DNA from: Guadua angustifolia
Taxonomy: Eukaryota; Streptophyta; Magnoliopsida; Poales; Poaceae
Length of the DNA: 64,000 nt
Assembly (NCBI GenBank): GCA_036346375.1
Contig: CM070515.1
Coordinates: 12,856,423-12,920,422 of the forward strand
Direction of reading: 5' to 3'
Shown here: one piece after another, positions 1 through 11,094 of the stretch
How the letters are laid out: each line of letters opens with the position of its first letter
How positions within the stretch are numbered: position 1 is the stretch's first letter
Made by a program: the position numbers and the translations under genes
The notes under the pieces: model-generated
Database searches by the model: none
The model's input: only the letters and a program-made list of their open reading frames with translations
Told to the model about the DNA's origin: nothing

Positions 1-1590
1 GCCTCATAGATTTTAAAGTAGTCTAAAGCCTCATCTTTAGATTTCAAAAGATATATATAGCAATATCTAGAAGCATCATCAATCAGAGTCATGAAATATC
101 TTTTTCCACCTTTCGTCAACACACCATTCATTTCACAAAGATCTGAATATATGAGTTCTAATGATGCCAAATGTCTCTCCTCGACTGTCTTGTGAGGCTT
201 ACGAGGTTGCTTGGATTGCACACAGCTTTGGCACTTAGAACCTTTAACAGAAGTAACATTTGGAATTAAATTCATACTGGCAAGCCGAGACATACAACCA
301 AAATTGATGTGACATAACCGTGAGTGCCAAACATTAGCCTCACCTCCATCAAAATTGTCACAAATATGGTTCACGACTTTATTGCAGAAATCAGAAAGCG
401 AAAAACGTAACAAGCCTCCACACTCATAGCCTTTGCCAATAAAAGTCCATGTTTTGACACGACTACTTTATTAGACTCAAACACCATTTTGAACTCATCT
501 CGATAGAGAAGGGAATCACTGACCAGGTTCTTATTTATTGAAGGGACATGATGCATGTTCTTTAGTTGCACGATCTTCCTCGAAGTAAACTTCAGATCTA
601 CCGTGCCAACACCACAAACAGAAGCATAAGACCCATTCCCCATTAAGACAGAGAAATCCCGAACGACCTGGTAAGAAAAGAACATTGATCTATCATCACA
701 AACATGCACATTAGCATCAGTATCAATCCACCTGTTGGTGGACTGACTCACTGAAAGAACAGTAGGTAAATTACCATACCCAAAAGTTCCATCTCTAGTG
801 TTGCCAATAGTCACGTTGACAAACTTTGAGTTTTGTCCTTGATCAGCCTTTCTACCTTTGCGGTGACGACACTTCTTAGCCCAATGTCTAGTCTCACCGC
901 ACACATAGCAACGCATGTCATCTTTGTTCATCTTTTTCTTCTTAAAGTTTGTGGTCTGTTTGGCTTTGTTGTTTTTCCCGTTGTTCTTACCGTGCTGTTG
1001 CACCATATTGGCGTTAGATAGTCCCTCAACTCCCTTCGCAGATGCATCCTTAGCCCGAGCTTTCTCTTCAACATCAAGAGATGCAATCAAACTCTCAACA
1101 GAGATTTCTTGTCTCTTATGTTTCAGAGCAGTGAAAAAATTCCTCCATGAAGGAGGTAATTTGGCAATAATGCCATCTGCCACAAACTTGTCGGGTAAGG
1201 TACACTTAAGGAGTTCGAGTTCCTTCACAATGCACTGTATTTCATGGGCCTGCTCGACGACAGAGTGGTTATCAACCATCTTGTAGTCGTGATACTGCTC
1301 CATGACATATAGTTCACTGCTAGCATCTGATGCACCGAATTTAGAACTCAGTGCATCCCACAGCTCCTTCGCGTCTGTTATGTGCATGTACACATCACAC
1401 TGACAGTCGGTAAGAACGCTAAGAATGGCTCCTACAAAGAGTGTTCAGGAGTAAGGGTTCCTTCAGGTTTGCCAGCCACAACCCAGTAGACGTTCATAGC
1501 TGTAAGCCATAGAGTGACTTTGACCTGCCATCTCTTAAAATGCACATTGGGAAATTTTTTCGACCTCAGTGCATCGGCAAAGCCAGCCAT
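1..1590 (-). pseudogene. Outer Copia element gag-pol remnant (gag, zinc knuckle, protease, start of integrase)
   Basis: Reading the minus strand from an ATG at 1590, the product starts MAGFADALR and has the Copia gag (UBN2-type) region, then a zinc knuckle CYVCGETRHWAKKC near 910-870. Next comes a protease-like site reading W-I-D-T-D-A, where the family normally has D-S/T-G-A, so the catalytic motif looks damaged. From about 370 to 1 the frame shows the GAG pre-integrase zinc-binding pattern (WHSRLCH...CQSC) and the start of the integrase core (DLCEMNG, TLIDD), running off the window edge. The frame changes twice, near 1394-1431 and near 405-440, so this copy is not translatable. It is the older host of the inserted Copia at 2068-6986. 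Confidence 0.88.
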
Positions 1591-1611
1591 CGATAAACCA
1601 AAGTGCCTAAA

Positions 1612-1821
1612 ATAAGGTTTTTGGATTGCTGAAAAAATTAGCACTTTCAAGTATAAATCGAACATTAGATAATTCATGAACACAAACAGATTGAAAGGCC
1701 TACATATTAAGCACAAGTATATTGTAGACATGTATGTAACCATACTACACATATGTCCCTCTAATATACTAGAAAATAGTTGCAATAAGATTGAAACTAG
1801 CGAAGACATCGAAACGTACCG
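1612..1821 (-). other. Possible intron in the 5' leader of the outer Copia element
   Basis: On the minus strand the AT-rich stretch upstream of the gag ATG starts with a donor-like GTACGT after AAGACCG and ends in TTATTTTAG just before GCACTTTGG and the ATG. Base composition changes sharply at both edges. I infer a leader intron; no transcript was examined. Confidence 0.4.
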
Positions 1822-2067
1822 GTCTTCTTGAACAGAACTAGAGGCGTGAGATGAAGCAGAGGACCCCGTTGCGATGATGCAGAAGGCGAGACAGATCACG
1901 AACGGAGAGGAAGCAGATCACGAGCAGTCGCGCAGAGCGCTTCCCAAAAACCTTATTCGCCCTCTCCGGTGCAGAATCTCAAGAGCGACGAGTTTCAGAG
2001 ACCTGCTCTCCCGATGACCAGTGTACCCTAGCTCAGCGGGACAGAGCAATCTATCGAAGGCAGCGCA
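1822..2067 (-). mobile_element. Leader or LTR part of the outer Copia element, left of the nested insertion
   Basis: GC-richer sequence between the gag side of the outer Copia and the insertion point of the inner element. It continues logically at 6987 on the other side of the inner element. The last bases before the insertion are GCGCA, and those after it are ACGCA (four of five match), consistent with a mutated 5-bp target duplication. Confidence 0.55.
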
Positions 2068-2408
2068 TGTTGGAAATCAGCCGGCCAACCTTCACGCGAT
2101 CACAGGTTTGAACAAAAACAAGCTCGGGACTTAAGGCGAGACAAGGAATTTTGGTGCCGCACAACTTCGAGACTTTTCTGGGTTTATTTCTCTTCTTTAT
2201 ATAGATGAGAATATCTGATCTGACTTCGAAACGAACTACGAATCGAGGCTAACTCGGAAATTTACAATGCGTAGACTACTATTCCTCAGCCGACAATATC
2301 GACTCGGCGCTTACGATTTCTACTTACTCAAATTAACAAAACCGACTTCTACCGAATAGAAAGCAGAGCAATTAACTTTAATCGATAAACCAACAAGATT
2401 AAACAACA
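2068..2408 (-). repeat. 3' LTR of the nested Copia (left end)
   Basis: 341 bp, TGTTGG...CAACA, directly repeated at 6642-6986. The copies differ by several substitutions and short indels, so the insertion is not very recent. The strip TATATAGATGAG contains the reverse of the TATA box used on the minus strand. Confidence 0.9.
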
Positions 2409-2588
2409 TTTCACCTCCCTAATCTTGTTTTGCCTTCTTGATCTCAATCGGCCAGAGTTTGTTCACGAACTCCATGAACCTGCCCCAATGGCTTAGTCAA
2501 TATGTCCGCCGGTTGGTCTTCGATCTCACATGTTCGACATTGATGTCTCCTGCCTCTACCCTTTCTCCGATGAAATGATACCGAATGT

Positions 2589-5500
2589 CTATGTGTTTAT
2601 CATCATGCAAAATTGGATTCTTACAGAGAGAAATTGCGACTTGTTGTCGATGTGAAGTATAGTGCATCCGGGCTTTTTCGCTAGCATCTCTCCCAAAAGA
2701 CTTCGAGCCATATACCGCGCACCGCTGCGAGTAGCTGCCATATATTCTCGCTTCACGCTTGATAGCGCCACAACCTTCGTTTGACAGATTGCCAACTAAT
2801 CAAACTCTCTCCAAATCAACAAAGACGTAGGTTGTACTTCTCCGATCATCCTCATCTCCTCCCATATCATTGCCGCTATAGCCTTCTAAGCTTGCATCAT
2901 CTTTCCTTCTCCTAAACGCATCCAACATGAATACTCCGGCTATATACCGAGTATATGCTTGATGTAGTTAGGTGTTCATTTCTCGGATTCTCCATGAACC
3001 GACTCACATATCCAACAGAGCATAATATCAGGTCTTGTGTTTACCAGATAGCGCAAGCTTCCAACAATGCTACAGAACTTGTCCGGTCTATGGAGGAGAG
3101 TTACTTTCTTTTACCGAGTCTCACTTGGCTTCCATTGGCACTTGACAAGGATTACAATCTTGCATCCCACATTTTTCCAAAATTTTCAATGCATATGCAG
3201 ATTGACAGAGAGTAATCCCATCCTCAGTTGTTTCACTTCAATTCGAGGTAATAGCCGAGCGATCCTAGATCGCTCATCATCAAGATTTCCTTCATTTCTC
3301 CTTTGAGCTTGTTAATTTCTTCCATTCGTGCTCTGTGATGATTAGATCGTCTACATAAACTCCAATCGATGAGCGATTCGATCATCTCCACGCATATAAA
3401 CCGTGATGTTCTGCTTTCACTTCTCTCGAAGCCAATTGACAACAAAGTGCTATCCAACTTGGAATTCCGGGCTCTTGGGGCTGCTTCAACCCATATAGCG
3501 CCTTGTTCACCTTAGTACCTTCCCGGCATTCTCTTCATCTATGAACCCTGGTGGTACGCACTACGTATACTTCTTCTTCTATATCTCCATTCAAAAACGC
3601 AGCTTTTTACGTCCATATGGTGTACTTCCCAACCTTTGTGTCTTTGCAATGGCAATTAACAATCTTACTGTCTCCAATCGTACACCGGGCGAATACTTCT
3701 TCATAGTCAATTCCTTGACTTTGGGCGTATCCTTTTGCCACCAGCCTAGCTTTGTGCTTCACAATGGCCCCATTCGAGTTCCTTTTACTTTGAAGACCCA
3801 CTTCAAACCTATTGCTCGATGCCCTTCTCGGGAGTTCGGTCATATACCGGTTTTGTTCTCGCTCTATGGACTTTATTTCTTCTAGCATTTGCTTTCCTCC
3901 AATGTAACTCCTTTTACGCTTCATCAAAAAAACTTGGTTCATCTTTGCCGAAGACATGTGCTAGACTCGAACATTGTAATTCATGCATAGGAGTTGTAGT
4001 GTCCAAAATATTTTTATGGTGCGATAGCGTCTTGGTGCTTCATCCGATGGCTATGAAGCATCTTCGTGGACTAACAAATTCAATGGATTTGTTCCTCAAT
4101 ATTTTTAGGACTTGTCGGGTTCTTGGTGTTGTTGCTTGTGGTCTTGCTCGAGTTTAGTATGTCGGTGCCATCGTTTCCTCGATGTTCTTCCTATGAACAT
4201 ATTTGTTGTGTATTTCACCGTAAATACTTCATCTGAGAGCATATTTGCACCTCCTCGATTCACACTTCCGCACCAATCCTAAGCAAACTTCTTCATCGAA
4301 CACGACATCTCGTGATACATGAACACGATTGCCAATAGGATCAAAAACTCGATATGCCTTGGAGCCTTGTTCATATCCAATGAATACCGCCTTAAGACTT
4401 CTATCATCAAGTTTTTTAGGTTCGGCTTAGTTACCTTGATGTATGCTATACTAAAGCGCTCGAAGTGTTGCACATTGGGCTTCTTTCGGACTAAGCTTCC
4501 AAAGGTGTTTTGCGGACACACTTCATGTAGGTGATCGATTCAACACATACACCGTGTGCTCACCGCTTCTCCCAAAATCGCCTCGCATGCCTTTGGCTTT
4601 CATCATACTTCTTGCCATTCCAATTATGGTCCGATTCTGCGCTCTACTACCCTGATTCTGTTGTGGTGAGTAAGTGCGGTGAGGTGCCTCCTCATCCCTT
4701 GGTCAAGACAAGATGCCGCAAATTCTATTGAGGTAAATTCTCCTCCACGATCCGCTCGGGGACTTTTAGTTTCTTTCCGATTCAACTTCGACAGCTTGCA
4801 TGAAACCGCTTGATCGCATTGATGCTTCATCTTTAGACGCCAAGAGATACATCCACATATACCGCCAGATCATCTACCAGAGTAAGAAGTACCTTTTGCA
4901 CTTTGGTGTAGTTGTCCGATCTCTCCGATAGATCACCATGTACGAGGTCGAGTAAGCCCTCCGCTCGATAGCCGACTTCTTTTGGGAATGCCGTTCTTAT
5001 TTGCTTTTCCTCACGAGGCACCATCACAGACTTGTTCTAGATGCTCAATTCTTGGCAAACCGTGCACCATTCTCTCCGAGTTTAGTTTCTTCAATGAGCC
5101 AAAGTTCGGATGCCCATATCGGGCATGCCATCTCCACGCTTCATCACGCTTTGACTGTGGACATATTGGTCTGCGTAATCTTGAGTTCGTAATGTATAAC
5201 ATATTTTTCGATCTCTTGATTTTTAAGTAGAAGGGCCCATCTTCTTCCGGATGATCATCATCCCATCTCTAACTTGTACATTGCGACCACTTTTGTCGAG
5301 TTGTCCAACACTTATAATATTGCTTTGCAAGCTAGGAATGTAATATACATCCCCGAGAACTCGATGTTCTCCATTTAAGCATGTAAATATGGTGAGCCTC
5401 GCTTCGATTATGCTTATGAACTAATTATCTCCAAACTTGACCGCACTGTGAACTTTGTATCAAACTCGTGAAATTTTCCTAAGACCGGTCATGTGATTTG

Positions 5501-6480
5501 TAGCGCCGTGTCCAGTACCATTGGCCTTCCGGATTAGCTTTTCCTTGGCGCTTTGGTTTCGAGCATCGCCTTATTCGTATCAGCTTCGCCAAATTCGAAT
5601 TCTTCCATGTCATTGCTCGGTTGCTTCTAATAAAACGAAGGATTTGCTTCTTCTCCGTGCTTTGAGTAAGATTGACTCGCTCTTTATTCATTTGCTCCCT
5701 TTTCTCGTCTGGTCTTCGCATTCTCTAGCAAAATGCCCATAAATTCCACAATTAAAGCATTTTACCTTTGATCCGTCATGTTACCAAAGACCGGCTTCCC
5801 TTCTTGGCGTTCGTCCCCTCTTGTCGTCTTGCTTCTTCTTGGCTTGAATAATTCTCCGACTTGCGCTTCATCCGAGCGATCCACTCGACCTCGATGAAGA
5901 AGAAGGCATCCCGCTTTCATTGAGTCCCCGAGTCCATAGCGCTCCTCAATCGGCCTTGAGCGACCGATCGGCTCTTCCACGGTGAGTGTGGACAGATCAA
6001 CCGTGGACTCAATGGCAATAGCAACTTGCACAAATTTTGGCGTCACCACCGTAGGAACTTTTGACCACTTTGTCTTCTTCCACCGGATCACCGAATGTAG
6101 CAAGATTCTTGACAAGCCCGTGAGTCGCATAGCGAAATCATCCTCGATTCTCCTTCTTTCATGCAAATTAGCTCAAATTCGGCGCAATTGCTCTGTGCTC
6201 TCTTGCTTCATGAAAGCACGATCGGCACCCAATCTCATGGTCTTCATCGCTTCCACGCTTCCTTGCAGATTTCCTTTGCTCCAAGTGTTACCAACATCTC
6301 TGTCAGATCGCTTGGAGAATCGCATTATAGCCATCCGATCTGTCCATTAGTCAAGACCACCGGGTTCGATCGCTTCCCATACTCCTTGCGCTTGCATATT
6401 CACCCTCATGAGTACCTCCCACTCCATGTAGTTGGTTCGCGTGAGCGTGGGGTACCGAATATGTACCGGCCTCCTTCATC
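2589..6480 (-). pseudogene. Broken gag-pol of the nested Copia element
   Basis: Blocks in order on the minus strand are as follows. Gag starts near 6480, with a UBN2-type segment at about 6166-5800 (DFAMRLTGL, TPKFVQVAIAIE). The zinc knuckle CFNCGIYGHFAREC at 5759-5718 has all four metal ligands. Protease remains lie near 5520. GAG pre-integrase is at 5202-5011 (WRWHARYGH) and integrase core pieces at 5027-4624 (DRGGEFTS, CLDQGMRRH). The reverse transcriptase N-terminus is at 3900-3650 (HKARLVAKGYAQ, GIDYEEVFA), its end near 3330 (MSDLGSLGYYL), and RNase H at 2795-2589 (KREYMAATRSGARYMARSL). The frame breaks repeatedly, the catalytic YVDD segment was not found intact, and the damage is mostly small deletions. 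Confidence 0.85.
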
Positions 6481-6641
6481 GGCCGCCATCTTGACTTCCC
6501 AGAGTGCCTGTTGCTTCTTTCACCGTAGTCCCCCGACCTCCGGAGCGTCCTCCTCCGGCGCGACTCCCGTGTGGTGATGATGACCTAAGTGCAAGGCCGT
6601 GACATGGCAAAGGATCCGTGTAGAACCGCCTCGATACCAAT

Positions 6642-6986
6642 TGTTGGAAATCACCGCCAACCTTCACGTGATCGCTGTGTTTGAACAAAAACAAGCTCGG
6701 GACTTAAGGCGAGACAAGGGAATTTTGGTGCCGCACAACTTCGACTTTTTCACGGGTTTATTTCTCTTCTTTATATAGATGAGAATATCTGAGATCTGCA
6801 CTTCGAAACGAACTCGAATCGAGGCTAACTCGGAAATTTACAATGCGTGACTACTATTCCTCAACCGAGCAATATCATCGACTCGATCGCTACGATTTCT
6901 ACTTACTCAAATTAACAAAACCGACTTCTCTGAATAGAAAACAGAGCAATTAACTTTAAGCGATAAACCAACAAGATTAAACAACA
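6642..6986 (-). repeat. 5' LTR of the nested Copia (right end)
   Basis: 345 bp copy of 2068-2408. On the minus strand CTATATAAAG near 6770-6780 is a good TATA box, so transcription would run leftward into gag. The primer-binding-like site TTGGTATCGAGGC lies directly beside its inner edge at about 6641-6629. Confidence 0.9.
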
Positions 6987-7437
6987 ACGCAAAGCATAGA
7001 GGAAGAGACAAAACCCTAGTGTTTTTCTATTTTCTACTCAGGCGGAAGCCCGCGTGGTATATATAGAAAAAGTCTGTGAGATCAAAAGATGGTGCGGTTT
7101 CCATATCTTGTAACCAACCACAGATTTTTCGGAAAGCAAAAGAAAAAAGTCAAAAACTGCAAAAGGAGGTCATGCCTGCGCAAGCTACTGGACCGGATTT
7201 TGCTGTCTGCGCCCTTCGCCCCGGCTCGTGTCTGGCGAGGCAAAGCGAGCGCGCACGTGGGTTCTTCTCTTTCTCTCCTACATAAGATAGCGGGATGGAG
7301 CACACTCTACTATTTAAGTTAGTGTTGCTCCACTTCAACTAGCAATATGGTACTAAAGAGTCTACACCTCCATATGATAGCCCTTTGACATTTATTTGGA
7401 ATTATTCTCAAATATTTGTGGGCCCATATATTCAACC
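6987..7437 (-). mobile_element. 5' LTR/leader of the outer Copia element, right of the nested insertion
   Basis: Read leftward from about 7437 it begins GTTGAATATATGGGCCCA, a start typical of grass Copia LTRs. It has a TATA stretch on the minus strand (TATATATACCACGCGG, around 7067-7050) and ends in a leader before the nested element. The exact right boundary and target duplication could not be fixed. Confidence 0.55.
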
Positions 7438-8254
7438 TCGAAACACACACACAAAAAGAGAGAGATTTAGAAAGGATGAAGGCTAATTTTCCAAAGGAAA
7501 CTCGTGTCCAAACCTTCAAAAATTTGCAGATGGAAAGTCTGGCAAATAAGGAGAGAAGCCAAAATGAACTCATACCTCCCCACGTGAGCCGAATTCCACC
7601 TGGACTCTTCTTACCCTCGGCCAGGAATTCACTGAAATTCGCCACAAGAATCCAGAGAAAATTCGAGTTTGGGTTTCGCCGAAGTCGCCGAGCCTCGCTT
7701 GAGAGGGGATCAAGCATGCCTTTGGCCCTCCGATCTGTCACTTCTTCCATGATTTCTACCTGACCCCTAGAGGGTAACTCCCTGTTCTTCCCCCGAGTTT
7801 TGGGGATCTCGCTATCTAATTGACGATGTTTTGATCTAAGTTACTATGGTATTTTACTATGATTAGTCTGCTTGCTATCGTCTTAATTAATTGATGAGAT
7901 GTTGTCAATTTGTTAGTTGATAGACTAGCATTTTCAGCTCTATTCAGCCAATCTATAACAAGTAGTGCAGAGTTTGTCGATTTGGATTAAACCCTAGTAC
8001 ATGATAGGTGGAAGGTCAAATTAAAAGAGCTGCACTGATATGCAGGGTGAGAGCTATCTTAGGCGCATATTTCCAATTCATTGGTTGATTAGTCTTTATG
8101 CATGAAAGTGAAGCTAGCCTTAGGGAGGAATTGCTTAGATTTGGTAAAACCCAAACCGGTGTCCGGTACTAGTTGCTTTCATACAATCTTTGATACATCA
8201 TTCTATTAGAAGTAATATGATTCGATATCTTGTGATACTCAGGTGAAAAGCTAC
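7438..8254. other. Unassigned region between the Copia nest and the MADS duplication
   Basis: It starts with a short CA/GA-rich simple repeat (about 7445-7465). A GC-moderate stretch to 7770 and AT-rich, intron-like sequence follow. I find no convincing exon, MADS exon 3-6 homologue or TE terminus. It lies directly left of the duplication break at 8254/8255. Confidence 0.4.
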
Positions 8255-8885
8255 AGCTCACATGTGGACTTGTAGTTTAATTATTGTATGTATATTGCAT
8301 CAACACAAAGTTCTAATGGGATCCTCTATAATTTTACGATTCAGAAATTAAAGGCCAAAACAAGTAAACTTCTAAATTAATTTGGTAGATGCCTCAAATT
8401 TTAGAAAATATATCACAAATACAAAAAAGAGAACAAGTACAGACATTTTTGAGATATGAAGACTACTTGAAAATTCACAAATAATAAATAATGCAAAAAT
8501 GTGCAAATAAAATACTAAAATAGAACGACGTATATAAAATGATATAATGTTTCTTTTTTATTTTTTCATATTCTTTGGAACTTGTAAAATTATATTTTCT
8601 ACATTTCACACTCATTAATTGATGAAAGTGGTAGCCATCTTCACAAGAATTAACCAGTTTTTTCAAATCTACTTTGTACGTAGGCATAAAGGAAACATGT
8701 ATATCATGCGTGCCACCATTGATGTTGATCATGGTCATAAAGAAATGACATATTTGGGACAACAGTCCAAATCTATGACTCCAGTTAATGTGTTGGATTA
8801 CTGATAGCGAGATCATAAAAAAAATTGTTGGATTACTGATATCACTTATCAACTATACATGCTTGACCTGTATATTGCAATCAGC

Positions 8886-10582
8886 CAGAGAGTCTCCTGC
8901 TCCAATATTTAGATCGTTTCTTGTGTTAGGAATGTCCCGCTGTCGTCCAAAACATTTCTCAATGCTGAAAGATGTCATGAAACAGGAAGTTAAACTATAA
9001 TTCAGCCGAAGGTACGCATAATTAATTGTTCAAAATTAAACTGTAACTTAACACGAGGACAAGCACACTATTAAAACTATATATATACGACGTTAATCCC
9101 AAAAAAAAAAGAACAATAAATATAATGTGTCGAACATTAACAAAGCAGATTAAAAATTCCTTAATTTGTTTGCATTCACACATATATTTTATGCATGTAT
9201 TCAGACGTACTGTATGTAATAACCGAACATTAGCCCAAAAGTATCATATGGTGCAACATGTATATTATTAGTGAATATTTTTACAAGTGCACTTAATTAC
9301 AGTCTTACAATCGCATGACAGTTACACGATTTTTAGTTACAGAAAGTGCAACCACACCCGGCCCCCTAACTACAAGCCTGGGTCTCTTCGTTAATGTTAC
9401 GAATGAAGCTCAAGGCTAGGTAGTGCACACGTACAGTACCTAGTTTGGTTGATTGTTTTGGCTACATGTGCATGTACGTACCATTTCTCATCCGCGATAT
9501 ATACACTTTTCACTAATAGCATTTATATGTATGTATGAGAATTTTTAGACAGAAGGACACCTCCCAGCCTTTACTGAAAAACCAATAACACGCGTCTATG
9601 AGAAATCCCCTTGACAGTGATGAAATGCGACATAAAATTAAAAATCTTCGCTAGCTGCACATCATTGGGGACTGCTCCATGCACAGGCCCCGTCGTATTA
9701 GCGCCTAGCGGCAGCCTGCACAGATCCTGGAATTCCTGCGCCAGCGGTTTCTAGACCAATATATCCGCGGAATTGCTAAGAGCTCAACGTTCAATTTTTC
9801 TGAACGTTGTAACATTTTTTCTCTATTTGTGAAATATATTTTTTCTACGTATAAAACATTTTTCTTCGATAATAGTAGAAATATCAATCCGGATCGCTGT
9901 AATATTTTTTCCTACGTGTGAAACATTTTTTTTCCTACATGTGAAATACTTTTCCTTGATAACAGTAGAAATATACATGTGAAAAAAATATTGCATATAT
10001 TAAAAAGATATTGCACACGTTTGAAAAAAAATATTATACCGAACACCCAACACATCATACTCAGATGGGACAGTTCTTCCCGTATATCCGTGCTCCGCGT
10101 ACAAGAAAAAGCACAAGAGCGAAGCTACTACGAGTACTAGTGTGGTACTAAACAAAACAAGAAAAGTATATATAGCTACTAAAAGTGTAGTACACTTGTG
10201 CTCGATCATTGGACAGCAAGCTCCAAAAAAGGAAAAAAAACCACACGAGTGCACACCAGATTGGGCAAGAAAGTGGATTTGTGTGCAACACTGACCTAGA
10301 GTTGGAGGAGGCGAACTCGTAGAGGCGGCCGGCGGGGGAGAAGACGACGAGCCCGACCTCTGCGTCGCACAGCACGGACAGCTCGTAGGCCTTCTTGAAG
10401 AGCCCACTCCGGCGCTTGGAGAAGCGAACCTGCCGGCTCGTCCGGTCATCTATCCGCCGCAGCTCCACCCGACCGCGCTTCCTCTTCGCCTTGATCTGTT
10501 TCATCACCGCTCCTTCCCCTTCCTCCCCCGCCGCCGCCTGCTGCACTTTCCTCCCCACATCCTCCCCCTCCATCTCAACCAA
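8886..10582 (-). pseudogene. Truncated duplicate of the FLC-clade MADS-box gene (exons 1 and 2 only)
   Basis: Exon 1 (10582-10296) encodes an N-terminal extension and a full MADS domain (RGRVELRRIDDRTSRQVRF ... FKKAYELSVLCDAEVGLVVF) and ends TCTAG|GTCAGT. Exon 2 (8964-8886, acceptor CTTTCAG) encodes the start of the I region (IEKCFGRQRDIPNTRNDLN). Where the complete copy has CAG|GTTGAT, this copy reads CTG|GCTGAT, so the canonical GT donor is lost. No exon 3-6 homologue lies between here and the Copia nest, and duplication homology stops at 8255. It could make a short MADS-only protein, use a weak GC donor to exons outside the window, or be dead. Against the intact copy I see four substitutions in exon 1 (R12K, V17A, D21E, E45D), all conservative. 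Confidence 0.75.
9780..10060. repeat. Small dispersed repeat of the 'gtaacatttttt / gtagaaatat' type in intron 1 (left copy)
   Basis: A run of short phrases (TGTAACATTTTTT, GTGAAACATTTTT, CGATAATAGTAGAAAT) with partial inverted symmetry. Related sequence lies at 26404-26530 (right MADS copy, shortened) and 18700-18910. It is probably a MITE-like grass repeat; I could not identify termini. Confidence 0.45.
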
Positions 10583-11080
10583 CTCTAGAGTCTAGCTAGC
10601 TCACAAGCCAACCACCCCAACCAACTAATAAACCGCGTGAGGAAGATGCTCTAGCTGGCTAGCTCTCGGAGGAGGCTCGTGGCGGCAGGATATAAAGGGG
10701 GAAACGAAACAAATCTTGGGGAGGCGAGGCGAGGCGGAGGCGAGGCGAGGCGGAGGCGAGGCTGGAGATTCCTAGGAAAGTTGTGGAGGGCAGCAGAAGG
10801 GGCTCCATCTCCATGTTCATCGGATGTTCATCGGAAAGTTGTGGAGGGCAGCAGAAGGGCACGCAGCTGTGGGGCGGCTCGTTTGTCCCCTTCTCGTGGG
10901 CCACCGGTTTTCCCCGTTCTCTCTCGCCTCCGCGGTTTCTCAATTCTGATTGGCTGCTTGTGCCATTTGTTTCTTTCATGCCCATGGGTGTGGATATGAT
11001 TCTGTCCGCGTCCGCTCCCTTCGTCCTCTGCACGATGCATAAATGCGTTGTCACAGATCAATCAACGCTCGGCTGACAAA
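10583..11080 (-). promoter_or_regulatory. Promoter and 5' leader region of the truncated MADS copy
   Basis: Upstream of the ATG at 10582 on the minus strand is a GC-rich leader, then a TATA-like TTTATATCC (reverse of ATATAAAGGGG at about 10690), about 108 bp above the ATG. Upstream of that is an imperfect GGCGA/GGCGGAGGCGA minisatellite at 10720-10765, longer than in the other copy. A local direct repeat (GTTGTGGAGGGCAGCAGAAG) occurs at about 10779 and 10837. Confidence 0.5.
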
Positions 11081-11094
11081 GCTTTACCTACTCT

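Larger units (their letters stand above)
2068..6986 (-). mobile_element. Nested, decayed Copia LTR retrotransposon (minus strand)
   Basis: Two direct repeats starting TGTTGGAAATCA and ending AAACAACA bound this element. Next to the right LTR, read on the minus strand, is TTGGTATCGAGGC, a primer-binding-site match to initiator Met tRNA with a one-base gap. Next to the left LTR is a purine tract GGGAGGTGAAA. Gag, protease, integrase, reverse transcriptase and RNase H remnants follow in Copia order on the minus strand. The coding part is broken by many short deletions and frameshifts, so it cannot move on its own. It sits inside the leader/LTR of the Copia at 1-7437. Confidence 0.92.

Noticed and set aside
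8475..8852. 125-codon open frame, minus strand, also at 24969-25463
   Set aside because: It lies in intron 2 of both MADS copies; similarity reflects recent duplication and there is no domain.
10148..10295. Read-through extension of MADS exon 1
   Set aside because: Codons after the GTCAGT donor are intronic; the exon ends at 10296 (and at 26777 in the other copy).
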